From Haloarcula rara (lineage in GTDB: Archaea; Halobacteriota; Halobacteria; Halobacteriales; Haloarculaceae), in the NCBI RefSeq assembly GCF_029338235.1, contig NZ_CP119785.1, positions 2,542,001 through 2,606,000 on the forward strand: a stretch of 64,000 nucleotides of DNA, in the 5' to 3' direction. Under the pieces are notes generated by a model. It was not told the DNA's origin, ran no database searches, and saw only the letters and a program-made list of their open reading frames with translations. Shown piece by piece: positions 53,657 through 62,532 of the stretch. How positions within the stretch are numbered: position 1 is the first letter of the stretch; each line of letters opens with the position of its first letter. The position numbers were made by a program, and so were the translations under genes.

Positions 53657-54395
53657 GCGCGCCGTCAGCGAGGTCGTCAGCTACGTGCTGGTGTTTGCAC
53701 TCGTCGTCTCCGCCGTGGGCGTGGTCTCCGTGAGCGGGCTGAGCACGCTCCAGGAGACGCGCAACGACGAGCAGATGGCCAACGCACAGAAGGCCTTCAG
53801 CGTGCTGTCGGACAACGTCGCCGACGTCCACCGACGCGACGCGCCCAGTCGCGCCACGGAGATCAGCCTCGGCGAGGCGAGGCTGGAAACGGGCAGTAAC
53901 GTCACGATGCGTGTCTCGGTGCGAAACTCGAGTGACACAGTGCTGGACCGGTCGTGGAAGATACGCCCCATCGTCTACACCGGTGACGAGGGCCGAAAAC
54001 TCGTATACGAAGGGGGCGCTGTGTTCCGCACCTCCAACGGGGGCGGTATCCAGGTCTCCGACCCGCCGTTCGTCGTCAACAAGGACAGCGTCCTCATCTC
54101 CGTGGTCGGATTGAACCGCCCCGACAGCCAGGCCTACAGCGGCTCCACGGTACTCATCCGCACCAAGAACCAGGGAACGTCTGTGGCGTACAGCAACACG
54201 GATAACGACGCGGAAAGCGTTACCGTCGAACTGCAAAACACCGATCAGCCAGGGCTCTGGCGGGACTACTTCGAGGGTGTCGGCTTCGACTGTCAGACGT
54301 CCGGGGTCGAGTGTTCGTACACCCCCGGATCCGGCTCGACTATCGACCAGACGTACGTCGTCTACCACGACATCGAGGTCGATATCGAGTCCTGA
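53649..54395 (+). CDS. Pilin-like secreted protein (DUF7289-like, short form)
   Basis: 248 aa from ATG 53649 (MSERAVSEVVSYVLVFALVV). After the helix the protein has the layout of the two large minus-strand proteins: an N-terminal coiled segment (NDEQMANAQKAFSVLSDNVA), then RKLVYEGGAVFRTSNGGG and a DPPFVV motif matching YQGGGVWRSDGNG and SPPEFHYRDATLTLP there. Last gene of the five-gene operon. Confidence 0.8.
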   Translation: MSERAVSEVVSYVLVFALVVSAVGVVSVSGLSTLQETRNDEQMANAQKAFSVLSDNVADVHRRDAPSRATEISLGEARLETGSNVTMRVSVRNSSDTVLDRSWKIRPIVYTGDEGRKLVYEGGAVFRTSNGGGIQVSDPPFVVNKDSVLISVVGLNRPDSQAYSGSTVLIRTKNQGTSVAYSNTDNDAESVTVELQNTDQPGLWRDYFEGVGFDCQTSGVECSYTPGSGSTIDQTYVVYHDIEVDIES

Positions 54396-54437
54396 CCGCA
54401 GACAGCTATCCGCGGACTGGCGTCCGCTCGTCGTGCT

Positions 54438-54487
54438 TTTGCGCCTCGAATCAGCACAGCTCCAGGAGCGTTTGCGCTTCGAACCAG
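54438..54487 (+). repeat. Imperfect direct repeat between convergent pilin operons
   Basis: TTTGCGCCTCGAATCAG (54438-54454) and TTTGCGCTTCGAACCAG (54471-54487) differ at two of 17 positions and start 33 bp apart. The 54396-54647 gap holds no gene and is otherwise unremarkable. Confidence 0.55.
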
Positions 54488-54647
54488 ACTAGCGCAACAA
54501 ACCGCTGTATCCGTCCCCGATAACCGCTGAACCGGTATGTGGCGTTGGACTGTGCGACCCAGACCTACGACGGATGGTCCTGCCGTCGACGCTGGCAGGA
54601 CTGTGGCGAACTGGGCCCGCGACGACGGACTCAGAGAGCCACCGGGG

Positions 54648-56483
54648 TCATCCGTCTTCGACCTGTATCTCGTTCGTCGAGGCGTGGATATACGTCACCC
54701 GGGTGATGGCGTCACTCTGTGTCAGCACCTGCTGGGTCCTGAGTGCCCGGTCGTAGTGGATGCTCCCACCGTTCCCTTTGGCGATTGTCGTCGTGCCAGT
54801 GAGTACCCCGCCGTAGATGGTCCCTTTGTCGAGCGTGACAGTGCCGGACCCACTGGTCCCTGGGGGCGCGAAGATGACGCCGACGTACTTCGCGAGGCCT
54901 TTGCTCCCCCCGCCCCCGTCACCGATCTGGGCGGAGAAGTCCTCCTGTCCGAACATACGGAACTGGGGCGCGTCGTCGCCCGCGTTCGTGATGTTGCTAT
55001 TGGAGTCCATCGACAGCTGGTTCTCGTTTCCGCCGTCCCCGAGCACATAGACGCTTGCGGTGCCGTCGCCGACCACCTCGATGGTGGCGTTCGATTCGAG
55101 GGCGACGTTCTCTTGAACGCCGAGGTAGATGTCGCCCCCGGTAGTGTCGAGCGTTAGCGTGTCTTTATTACCTACTGTGATGTCTTGGAGATAGTACGAC
55201 CCCGCGGGGAGTTCGGCCGTATCGGACGTGTAACTGACCGTCTCGTCGGTAATCGGGACGCCGTCGTCGTCGTTGTCGTTGTTCTGCTCGGTCTCGTTGA
55301 CCTGGGTCTGGATAATGCCGTTTATCGCCGGCGCTTTGTCGATGCCGCTTATCTGGTCCACATCGCCTTTGATTTTGGTATTGCCCTCGCAGTTATCGCA
55401 CCCGTCGGTGTGGCTGATATTGCCGGATATGTCCGGACTCCCGCCGCCGTTACCGACGTACACCTTCCCACCGGAGGTGACGTCACCCAGGATGTCCCCG
55501 CCAGAGCCGCCGCCGGAGCCCCCGCTGATATCCACGTCGCCCCCGTAGACGAGGTCGCCCTTCTCGGACGTGTCGCCGTTCGACTGTTGCTCGCAGTACC
55601 CCTCGTCCGTCCCATCCGAGTTGTAGCTGTTCGTGTAGATGTCTGGGCCACAGAGGTTCCCGGCGGCCCCGTTTATTTTGAAGGTCCCACTGGCAGAGAG
55701 ACTCGCCGTCGCGGACGTGACTTTGGTGTTCTCCAGTGGCGTCACCAGCGCCAAAGTCACCTTGTTCTCAGGGTGGTCGTACTCGACTGCGCCGTCGGTT
55801 CGCGTCTTGAAGTACTCCCCCCACGCGCGGTAGTACTCGCTCGTGACGGAGACCTCGACGCGAGCGTTCTCCAGCGGATTGCTGTAGGCGCTGTTCTTGG
55901 TCCCGTTGGGGAAGTACCGCGTCGTCTGTGCGTTCGAAATGACGGCCCGGTCGCCGATGGTCCCGGAGGACCCGACCGTGACCAGCGGCAGGGTCAGCGT
56001 GGCGTCGCGGTAGTGGAACTCGGGCGGTGAGACCATGACGGCGTTGCCGTTCCCGTCGGAGCGCCACACACCGCCGCCCTGGTAGGCGATGGTGTCGCCG
56101 TTGTCGGTCTGGTAGCGGATTCGGCCCATTCGTTCCGAGAAGATGGTCGTCTCGTTTCCGTTCGTCTGGTTCGTGTACGACAGTGTCATCCGGCCGGCGT
56201 CGGCCTCGACGTCATATGAATTCGCCCGCCCCGAGGAGAGGTCGACACGCTGGACCTGGGAGTTCCCGAGCGCGACCAGTGCGGCCTGGGAGTCCAGTTG
56301 TGTCATCGCTTTCTCGGCGCGTTCCTCGTCGAGTGTCTCTTGCGTGCCGCCGATGGCCCCGGACCCGAGCGCCACAATGAGTGTCGTCGCCGCGATGACC
56401 AGCGCGAAGACGAGCAGAAATCCGAGTGGTCCGGCTTGCGCCCGTGGCTGGCGCTGGTCACCCTGACCCGAACAGGTTAGCAT
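54648..56483 (-). CDS. Large pilin-like surface protein with Gly-rich passenger (DUF7289/DUF7305-like)
   Basis: 611 aa from ATG 56481-56483, about 30 bp below a TTATTACTC element (leaderless). N-terminus QPRAQAGPLGFLLVFALVIA then a helix, EKAMTQLDSQAALVALGNSQ, a signal-like start as in pilins. Residues about 90-300 match its neighbour (YQGGGVWRSDGNGNAVMVSP). The C-terminal half is low complexity and Gly/Asn/Asp-rich (GGSGGGSGGDILGD, TEQNNDNDDDGVP) with several Cys and sequons, ending in a conserved domain (VYVLGDGGNE, VGVIFAPPGTSGSG). Probable surface fibre subunit or adhesin. Confidence 0.82.
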   Translation of the reverse strand: MLTCSGQGDQRQPRAQAGPLGFLLVFALVIAATTLIVALGSGAIGGTQETLDEERAEKAMTQLDSQAALVALGNSQVQRVDLSSGRANSYDVEADAGRMTLSYTNQTNGNETTIFSERMGRIRYQTDNGDTIAYQGGGVWRSDGNGNAVMVSPPEFHYRDATLTLPLVTVGSSGTIGDRAVISNAQTTRYFPNGTKNSAYSNPLENARVEVSVTSEYYRAWGEYFKTRTDGAVEYDHPENKVTLALVTPLENTKVTSATASLSASGTFKINGAAGNLCGPDIYTNSYNSDGTDEGYCEQQSNGDTSEKGDLVYGGDVDISGGSGGGSGGDILGDVTSGGKVYVGNGGGSPDISGNISHTDGCDNCEGNTKIKGDVDQISGIDKAPAINGIIQTQVNETEQNNDNDDDGVPITDETVSYTSDTAELPAGSYYLQDITVGNKDTLTLDTTGGDIYLGVQENVALESNATIEVVGDGTASVYVLGDGGNENQLSMDSNSNITNAGDDAPQFRMFGQEDFSAQIGDGGGGSKGLAKYVGVIFAPPGTSGSGTVTLDKGTIYGGVLTGTTTIAKGNGGSIHYDRALRTQQVLTQSDAITRVTYIHASTNEIQVEDG

Positions 56484-56575
56484 TGGGAATGTAAACGAAA
56501 GAGGGAGTAATAAGCGCGCTGGCCGAACTACCACCGCTGATAGCCGGGTCGAAAACTGTCGGTGGTTGGTCGGCC

Positions 56576-58306
56576 TCAGTCGGACGTGACGTTGACGCTG
56601 TTCTCCGAGATGTGGAGATAGGTCAGCGAGGGGCGCCTAGTCTCGCCGCCCTCGACGGCGGTAGTGTCGGCGAGGGCCTCGTCGTAGTGTATATTACCTT
56701 CGTTCATCACCTCGTCGAGATCACCGACGACAGCGCCAAAGATATCGTCGTGATTGTCCAGAGTAACCTGAACTCCGGCTTGGTCATCGTTCCCAGGACC
56801 ATAGATTACTCCAGTAAAGTCGACGTTATCGGGGTCTTTTTTTCCGCCCTCGAGGTCTGCATCCCCATCCGGATTCATATAGAACCAGAACTGCTTCGCG
56901 TCATCTCCTTCGTTCGAAATGGACGTATTGTCATCGAGGGTAACTTCGTCCTCGACATAGAATTCGACTCGCCCGTTACCGATTACCTCTATTCGACTGT
57001 CAAGCTTGGGCTCGAAATCGTCTTCGACGTAGACTTCGATAGTCCCACCTTCTGGTTTGAGATACACCTGCCCTCCTCCATCAAAATTGATATTGTCTAT
57101 ATAATACTGGCCTGCAGTGAGGTTACACGGGTCACACGTACCGTCTTTCAGTGCCTCTATGTCATCCGTATGTGTATGGTTATCGTTGCTATTGGTCAAA
57201 TTCGCCCGTTTATTATCTATCAAACCGGCAACAGAGGATGTTTCCGGAACCTCAGCCCCAGTCGATATCGACCCGTCTACTATGTCTCCATATTTTGATT
57301 CGTCGAAATTCCCGCTCACATACTCTAAATCACCACTAATTGTCTGCTGGCTGCCAGTTACGGTGATGTCTCCTTCTGCAACCAGACTTCCCAAGATGTC
57401 TACCTTGTTTCTGAGTTTGATGTTCCCTGCTGTGTAGATGGCGCCGTTCTCACCGCTTGAGTTGGCGTAGTCTCCTTCTGCTTCGGAAGAATCGTAACTA
57501 TCGAAATCACCTTTGTTTTTATAATCAATAGTAGTCCCTGTTCCGCCTGATATCACCCCAGCGTTTACAGTCTGTCCCTCGGTCTCCACGGTGAGTCTGA
57601 CCGTCGCAGTGTTGTTATCGTGGTCGTAGTCGACGGAGCCGGAGGTTCGCTCCTTGAAATAGCTCCCCCAAGCGCGGTAGAACTCGCTCTCGACGCTGAC
57701 GGTGACGAGGCCGGAGTCCACCGGGTTCACGTCGTCACCGGTGGGGTAAGCTTTCTGGGTGTCATCGTGGGCGATGACCGCGGAGTCGCCGACGTAGTTC
57801 TCTCCGTCGACGGTCACGACCGGAAGGGTCAGCGTGGCGTCCCGGTAGTGGAACTCCGGCGGCGAGATCATCACCGCGTTCCCGTCGCCGTCGGACCGCC
57901 AGACGCCGCCGCCCTGATACGCGACCTGGGTGCCGCCGCCCTCGTAGTAGACCTTACCGAGATTCGTTTCCAGTATCTTTTCGGGGGGCCCGCTACTGGT
58001 CTCGTGCGTAATCGTCATCTGCCCGGCGTCTTCGTCCAGACGGTAGTCACCATCTTCCGACGTGCCGAACTCAACCATCTGACGCTGCGATTGGCCCAGC
58101 GCGACAAGCGACGCTTTGGAATCCAGTTGGGTCATCGCCTTCTCTGCTGACTGGGCGTTCAGTTGGTCCTGCGTGTCCGTGATTGCCAGCCCGCCGACCA
58201 GCAAGACCACCGTCGTCGCACCGATGACCAGCCCGAAGATGAGCACCAGCGCTATCGGACTACTCTGTCCCCGCCTTCCTCTATCGCTTGCCCCACCAAC
58301 GGCCAT
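56576..58306 (-). CDS. Large pilin-like surface protein with AT-rich passenger (DUF7289/DUF7305-like)
   Basis: 576 aa from ATG 58304-58306. N-terminus RRGQSSPIALVLIFGLVIGA is a class III signal (cleavage after RRG). Residues up to about 235 are the same as in the paralogue upstream in pattern (EKAMTQLDSKASLVALGQSQ, YQGGGVWRSDGDGNAVMISP, SEFYRAWGSYFKERTSG). From about residue 240 on, the coding DNA (57580 down to about 56640) is clearly AT-richer and codes KNKGDFDSYDSSEAEGDYAN and a different passenger. Ends with a beta-rich tail (YVEDDFEPKLDSRIEVIGNG). Assembly by the nearby pilus machinery inferred. Confidence 0.82.
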   Translation of the reverse strand: MAVGGASDRGRRGQSSPIALVLIFGLVIGATTVVLLVGGLAITDTQDQLNAQSAEKAMTQLDSKASLVALGQSQRQMVEFGTSEDGDYRLDEDAGQMTITHETSSGPPEKILETNLGKVYYEGGGTQVAYQGGGVWRSDGDGNAVMISPPEFHYRDATLTLPVVTVDGENYVGDSAVIAHDDTQKAYPTGDDVNPVDSGLVTVSVESEFYRAWGSYFKERTSGSVDYDHDNNTATVRLTVETEGQTVNAGVISGGTGTTIDYKNKGDFDSYDSSEAEGDYANSSGENGAIYTAGNIKLRNKVDILGSLVAEGDITVTGSQQTISGDLEYVSGNFDESKYGDIVDGSISTGAEVPETSSVAGLIDNKRANLTNSNDNHTHTDDIEALKDGTCDPCNLTAGQYYIDNINFDGGGQVYLKPEGGTIEVYVEDDFEPKLDSRIEVIGNGRVEFYVEDEVTLDDNTSISNEGDDAKQFWFYMNPDGDADLEGGKKDPDNVDFTGVIYGPGNDDQAGVQVTLDNHDDIFGAVVGDLDEVMNEGNIHYDEALADTTAVEGGETRRPSLTYLHISENSVNVTSD

Positions 58307-58325
58307 AATACTTTTAATTAAGATT

Positions 58326-58339
58326 GCTATTATAAAAAT
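58326..58339 (-). promoter_or_regulatory. TATA region of the 576-aa surface protein
   Basis: Minus-strand CATTTTTATAATAG lies about 20-33 bp upstream of the ATG at 58306. The further 58340-58590 stretch has no gene but must carry the rps15 promoter. Confidence 0.5.
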
Positions 58340-58590
58340 GAGCGGGTCGCCTCACCAGTCGTAATTGGTGTTTTGCTCGGCGTTGCCACCGTCCCCAGAT
58401 GGCAACGGTTTAGTTCCGTGACCGACGAGGACACGACGGGAACAGCACGACCGCAAATCTGACACGCCGTGGGATTCCACGGCTCGGGATTGCGGCCGTG
58501 TTTGGCATCGTAGGAATCGTCCTACAGACTGATGCCGATACGCCTCGCTACCGGCAGCGACGAGCGGTTCGTGCGGTTCCAACGAAAACT

Positions 58591-59052
58591 ATGGCACGAA
58601 TGCACACACGCCGTCGCGGCTCGTCCGACTCGGACAAGCCGGCGGCAGACGAACCCCCGGAGTGGAGCGACGTCGAGGAAGACGCCATCGAGGAGCGCGT
58701 CGTCGAACTCGCCGAACAGGGCCACTCGCCCAGCGAAATCGGCCTGAAGCTGCGCGACGAAGGCGTCCAGGGCACCCCGGTGCCGAACGTCAAGCTCGCG
58801 ACCGGCAAGAAGGTCACCGAGATTCTCGAGGACAACGACGCCGAACCAGACTTCCCCGAGGACCTCCGGAACCTGATGAAACGCGCCGTCCGACTGCGCG
58901 ACCACATGGAGGAGAACCCCGGCGACCACCAGAACAAGCGTGCGCTCCAGAACACGCAGTCGAAGATCCGCCGGCTCGTCGACTACTACCGCGGTGACGA
59001 GATCGACGAGGACTTTACCTACAGCTACGAGAAAGCTGTCCAGCTCCTGTAA
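58591..59052 (+). CDS. rps15: 30S ribosomal protein S15
   Basis: 153 aa archaeal S15P/S13E. Starts MARMHTRRRGSSDSDKPAAD; an upstream extension to 58498 is discarded. The hallmark segments WSDVEEDAIEERVVELAEQG, IGLKLRDEGVQGTPVPNVKL and QNTQSKIRRLVDYYRG are present. Binds 16S rRNA in the small subunit. The stop overlaps the next gene's start by 1 nt (TAATG). Confidence 0.95.
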   Translation: MARMHTRRRGSSDSDKPAADEPPEWSDVEEDAIEERVVELAEQGHSPSEIGLKLRDEGVQGTPVPNVKLATGKKVTEILEDNDAEPDFPEDLRNLMKRAVRLRDHMEENPGDHQNKRALQNTQSKIRRLVDYYRGDEIDEDFTYSYEKAVQLL

Positions 59053-60163
59053 TGTCGGCTACCGGTCGGGACCAGGCGCCAGCCCCCTCGCCCAGTGACC
59101 TCGCCGCCGCGCTCAACGAGGCCGCCTTCGTGCGGCTCGTCAGCGACGCGACCGGCGACGCGCTGGCCGGTACGGGCGTCCTGGCGCGGGCACTGGCGGC
59201 CGACGACACGCCCTTCCAGGCGAGCGTCGTCGCCCCCTTCGCCGACCCCGACCGGACAACCGAGGCCGACGTGACTGTCGCGCTCGGCGCCGGCCACTCC
59301 ACAGCCGACCACACGCTCTCAGCGCAGCCGGCCGCGACGGCCTTCGCCGTCGCCCGCGAACTCGGCGCAGTCCCGACCCCGTCCTCGCGCTGGCCGGCAC
59401 GATCGCCGGCGGCGACGTGGACGGGACCGTGGCCGACGCCGCCGAGCGGTCGGGCCTCGAGCGCCGCCCGGGACTCGCCGTCCCGGTCGCGGATATCGCC
59501 GACGGACTGGCCCACTCGACGCTGCTGTCGGGGCCGTTCTCCGGTGACGCCGAGGCGGCACGAGCCACACTCGGCGAACTGGACCTGCCGGCCGACCCGA
59601 CCGACGACGACCGTCGGCGCGTCGCGTCGCTGGTCGCACTAGCCGTGACCGAAGACGCCACTGAGCGGGCGACCGACTCCATCGCTCGGGGACTCCACCC
59701 CTACGTCGGCGGCCCCTTCGAGACGGTCGGCGGGTACGCCGACGTCCTCGATGCGGTCGCACGTCAGGCACCTGGCACGGGCATCGCGCTCGCGCTGGGC
59801 CACGCGGGTGTCCGCGAGAACGCGCTGTCGGCCTGGCGGACCCACGCCAGCGACGCTCACAGGGCCGTCGCCGCCGCGACCACGGGCCGGTACGACGGCC
59901 TGTTCGTCGCTCGCGGCGACGCGATGCCCGTGGGCACCGTCGCCCGGCTCGTCGCGGATTTCCACGCGCCCGAGCCGGTCACGCTCGTCGTCACCGACGG
60001 CGAGGCGGCCGCCCGCGCCACCGACGGCCGGGACGTGGCCGCGGCCATGCAGGCCGCGACCAACGCGGTCGGCGGTGAGACGGTAGGACAGGGCGAGCGC
60101 GCCCGCGCACAGTTCGACGTTCCGACGTCGGAACTCATCGAAGTGTTCCGGGAGGCAGTATGA
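59052..60163 (+). pseudogene. RecJ-like DHH-type gene broken by a 1-nt deletion
   Basis: The first frame (59052 on, MSATGRDQAPAPSPSDLAAA) reads to about 59370 then turns to nonsense; a second frame carries the rest from about 59375 (DPVLALAGTIAGGDVDGTVA ... TSELIEVFREAV to 60163). Adding one C to the CCC run at 59372-59374 joins them as GAVPDPVLALAG. The span is 1112 bp, 3n-1, as expected. Position between S15 and Pcc1 marks it as the haloarchaeal RecJ-like protein of this operon, about 370 aa, used in DNA repair or RNA turnover. Could be a sequencing error. Confidence 0.75.
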
Positions 60164-60435
60164 GCGGGGTCGATATCCGCACGGATGGCGGCTCGTCCGC
60201 CACTGCGGAGCTTCGGACCAGCCACGGCTCGCCGACCGACGCCGAACGCGTCGCCGCGGCCGTCCGCCCGGACAACACCGCCGAGATGACCACCCGCGTC
60301 GAGGGCGAGACAGTGGTCACGGAGATAAGGCGTGACTCCACGAGCGGCCTCCAGTCGACCGTCGACGACTACGTCGTCAACCTCCGCGTCGCAGCACAGC
60401 TTACGACTGACACAACACAATCCAACCATGAGTGA
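60160..60435 (+). CDS. pcc1: KEOPS complex subunit Pcc1
   Basis: 91 aa. TAELRTSHGSPTDAERVAAA then VRPDNTAEMTTRVEGETVVT and SGLQSTVDDYVVNLRVAAQL is the Pcc1 dimerisation fold. Part of the complex that makes t6A37 in tRNA. Overlaps the RecJ-like gene by 4 nt and rps3ae by 8 nt, so it is translated in one polycistron. Confidence 0.9.
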   Translation: MSGVDIRTDGGSSATAELRTSHGSPTDAERVAAAVRPDNTAEMTTRVEGETVVTEIRRDSTSGLQSTVDDYVVNLRVAAQLTTDTTQSNHE

Positions 60436-61069
60436 ACGAAGCGTTTCCAAGCGCAAACAGCAGAAACGGTGGTACACCGTGCAGGCTCCCGAGCAGTTCG
60501 ACCGGGAGACGCTCGGCAAGACCACAGCAGACGAACCGGACAAGGTGCTCGGCCGCACCATCGAGACCACGCTGGGCGAGCTGAACAACGACGCCAGCGA
60601 GAACAACACCAAACTCACGTTCAAGATAAACGAGGTCGCCTCCGACACGGCCTACACGGAGTTCGTCCGACACGAGCTGACGCGGGACTACCTGCGCTCG
60701 CTCGTCCGCCGCGGCTCCTCGAAGGTCGAGGCCTTCATCACCGTGCTGACGACGGACGACTACCGCGTCCAGATTCAGCCGGTCGCCGTCACGACGAAGC
60801 GTGCCGACGCCTCCCAGGAGAAGGCCATCCGACGCGCGATGATCGACCTCGTCGAAGAGACGGCCAAGGACCGGACCTTCGAGGAAGTCGTCGACAGCGT
60901 CGTCGAGGGCCGCCTCTCCTCGGCCATCTACGGCGAGGCCAAGGACATCTACCCGCTCCGACGCGTCGAGATTCAGAAGACGACGCTCGAAGCCCGTCCC
61001 GAGGAAGTCGCCGCCGAAGAGGAGACGGCCGTCGACGTCGACGAAGAAGACGTGGACGTCGAAGCCTAA
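60428..61069 (+). CDS. rps3ae: 30S ribosomal protein S3Ae
   Basis: 213 aa (eS1 family), start ATG 60428 (MSERSVSKRKQQKRWYTVQA). Signature EFVRHELTRDYLRSLVRR and DVEEDVD-like acidic C-terminal tail. Small-subunit protein near the mRNA exit. Followed by a hairpin and T-run. Confidence 0.95.
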   Translation: MSERSVSKRKQQKRWYTVQAPEQFDRETLGKTTADEPDKVLGRTIETTLGELNNDASENNTKLTFKINEVASDTAYTEFVRHELTRDYLRSLVRRGSSKVEAFITVLTTDDYRVQIQPVAVTTKRADASQEKAIRRAMIDLVEETAKDRTFEEVVDSVVEGRLSSAIYGEAKDIYPLRRVEIQKTTLEARPEEVAAEEETAVDVDEEDVDVEA

Positions 61070-61070
61070 C

Positions 61071-61099
61071 CGTTCGGGTCGAACAGTTTCCTTTTTATT
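61071..61099 (+). terminator. Terminator after rps3ae
   Basis: GTTCG/CGAAC hairpin immediately after the stop, followed by TTTCCTTTTTATTG. Position at the end of the ribosomal operon and the T-rich tail support termination. Confidence 0.65.
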
Positions 61100-61131
61100 G
61101 TCGAGCGCTGAGCGGCCGCGCTGTCACTACA

Positions 61132-61611
61132 TCAGGTCGTCGGGGTCGAGTCGTCGTCTGTCGGCGTCCCGCCGCTACTCGTCTCGGTGGTCGCCTCTTC
61201 GCCGGTCACGACGATGGTCCCGACCATTTCCCCCGTCTCGTGGGGGATACAGAAGTAGGGGTACTCCCCGGGCACCTCGAAGGTGTGTTCGAACGTGTCG
61301 CCCTCGAACATCGTCCCGCCGGAGCTGTTGCCCCAGGCGTCGCGCGCGGCCTCTTCGCTGTCGAAGTCGCCAGAGGCGAAGTAGTCGGCGCCGTCGGGGA
61401 GCCCGCTCTCGTAGGCCGTCACCGAGTGGCCCTGCTTGTTCGTGTTGAGCCAGGTGACCGTAGTGCCGGCTGTGACCTCCAGCCGTTCGGGGCGGAACTC
61501 CTTCGCCCCCATCCCCACGTCGTAGTCAGTCGGTGTGCTGCCCCCGATACAGCCAGCCAGTCCGACTGCTGCCGTCGGTACCACCGCCCGGAGGAAAGCC
61601 CGTCGCTCCAT
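61132..61611 (-). CDS. Halocyanin/plastocyanin-like copper lipoprotein
   Basis: 159 aa. N-terminus MERRAFLRAVVPTAAVGLAG then C is a Tat lipoprotein signal (RR and lipobox Cys). Type 1 copper ligands: His in NKQGHSVTAYESG, Cys and His in YPYFCIPHETGE, Met in GEMVGTIVV. Anchored outside and carries electrons in respiration. The C-terminus is a Thr/Ser/Asp-rich tail. Monocistronic, convergent with rps3ae. Confidence 0.92.
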   Translation of the reverse strand: MERRAFLRAVVPTAAVGLAGCIGGSTPTDYDVGMGAKEFRPERLEVTAGTTVTWLNTNKQGHSVTAYESGLPDGADYFASGDFDSEEAARDAWGNSSGGTMFEGDTFEHTFEVPGEYPYFCIPHETGEMVGTIVVTGEEATTETSSGGTPTDDDSTPTT

Positions 61612-61746
61612 ACTCGCGTTCGGGTCCGAACGGACAAATGCCGCTCGGTCTCATTCGGTGCCGTCCGACCTGAATGACCGTCCGACCCCACAGCAGCGCA
61701 CCCCTCCGGGCCCGCTTGTCGAACCGGCAATGGGAGTGGCCAGTTC

Positions 61747-62532
61747 CTACTCTTCGACCGCCGTGCTCGCGTTCGACAGGGACGATTCGTTTTCCGAGTC
61801 TGTCTCGAACCGGTCGAGGATGGCACTGAGCGGCGTGGCGTACCGCTGGAGGTCGTTCGCACGTCTGGAGACGTCGTTGAGCTCCGCCGACTGCTCTGCC
61901 ACCGTCGCGCCGACGACCTGGGTCTCGGTCTGGATCCCCTCGCCGATCTTGGCGGCGTCCCGAATCTCGCTGGCCTGTTCTTCGAGACGAGCTATCTGGG
62001 GCTCGATGTCCGCGTCGGGGTGGCTCGCAGCGACCTCTTCGAGGGCCGCTGCGACCCCGTCTATGGTTTCGGATGCCGCCTGCAGCTGCTCGCGTTGCTC
62101 CCCGATGTCGCCGGAGATCGTCTGCATGGAGTCGATTACGTTGTCGCTGGCACGCCGGACCGTGTCGCTGCTCTCCTCGACGCCCACACCGGCCCCCTCG
62201 ACTTCGTCGACGTAGGATTTGAGATGGTCTGTCGTCTTCTCCAGTTCGCTGACCATCTCGTTGAACCCCTCTGCGATGCTGTCCATCGCCTCGTCTTCAC
62301 CTCGCCCCTCCATGCGAACGGTGAGGTCACCGTTTGCACACTGCTGCATGGTATCGGCGTAGGCCTCGGCTGTCCGCTGGGACGGAGCGCTCCGCTCGTC
62401 ACCACCGGTTCGAGCGGCGTCTTGGTCTGTCTGGGTCTGTTCGGCGTCGTCAGATCCACCCGTGAACGCGTCGCGAATCGCTCCGAGTCCACGAGTCACC
62501 ACGTTCGAGTTCGTATCTCCCCCGTTACTCAT
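61747..62532 (-). CDS. Soluble HAMP-containing transducer-like protein lacking the signalling tip
   Basis: 261 aa from ATG 62530-62532, overlapping the H-NOX gene by 8 bp. No transmembrane helix. Residues about 50-105 look like a HAMP domain (CANGDLTVRMEGRGEDEAMD, FNEMVSELEKTTDHLKSYVD); the rest is one long heptad helix (SGDIGEQREQLQAASETIDG, AAALEEVAASHPDADIEP). The conserved MCP hairpin tip that contacts CheA/CheW is missing. Probably relays the H-NOX signal to an unknown target. Confidence 0.8.
   Translation of the reverse strand: MSNGGDTNSNVVTRGLGAIRDAFTGGSDDAEQTQTDQDAARTGGDERSAPSQRTAEAYADTMQQCANGDLTVRMEGRGEDEAMDSIAEGFNEMVSELEKTTDHLKSYVDEVEGAGVGVEESSDTVRRASDNVIDSMQTISGDIGEQREQLQAASETIDGVAAALEEVAASHPDADIEPQIARLEEQASEIRDAAKIGEGIQTETQVVGATVAEQSAELNDVSRRANDLQRYATPLSAILDRFETDSENESSLSNASTAVEE

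Noticed and set aside
59639..60648. Antisense open frames over the RecJ-like/Pcc1 region
   Set aside because: Shadow frames of conserved plus-strand genes.
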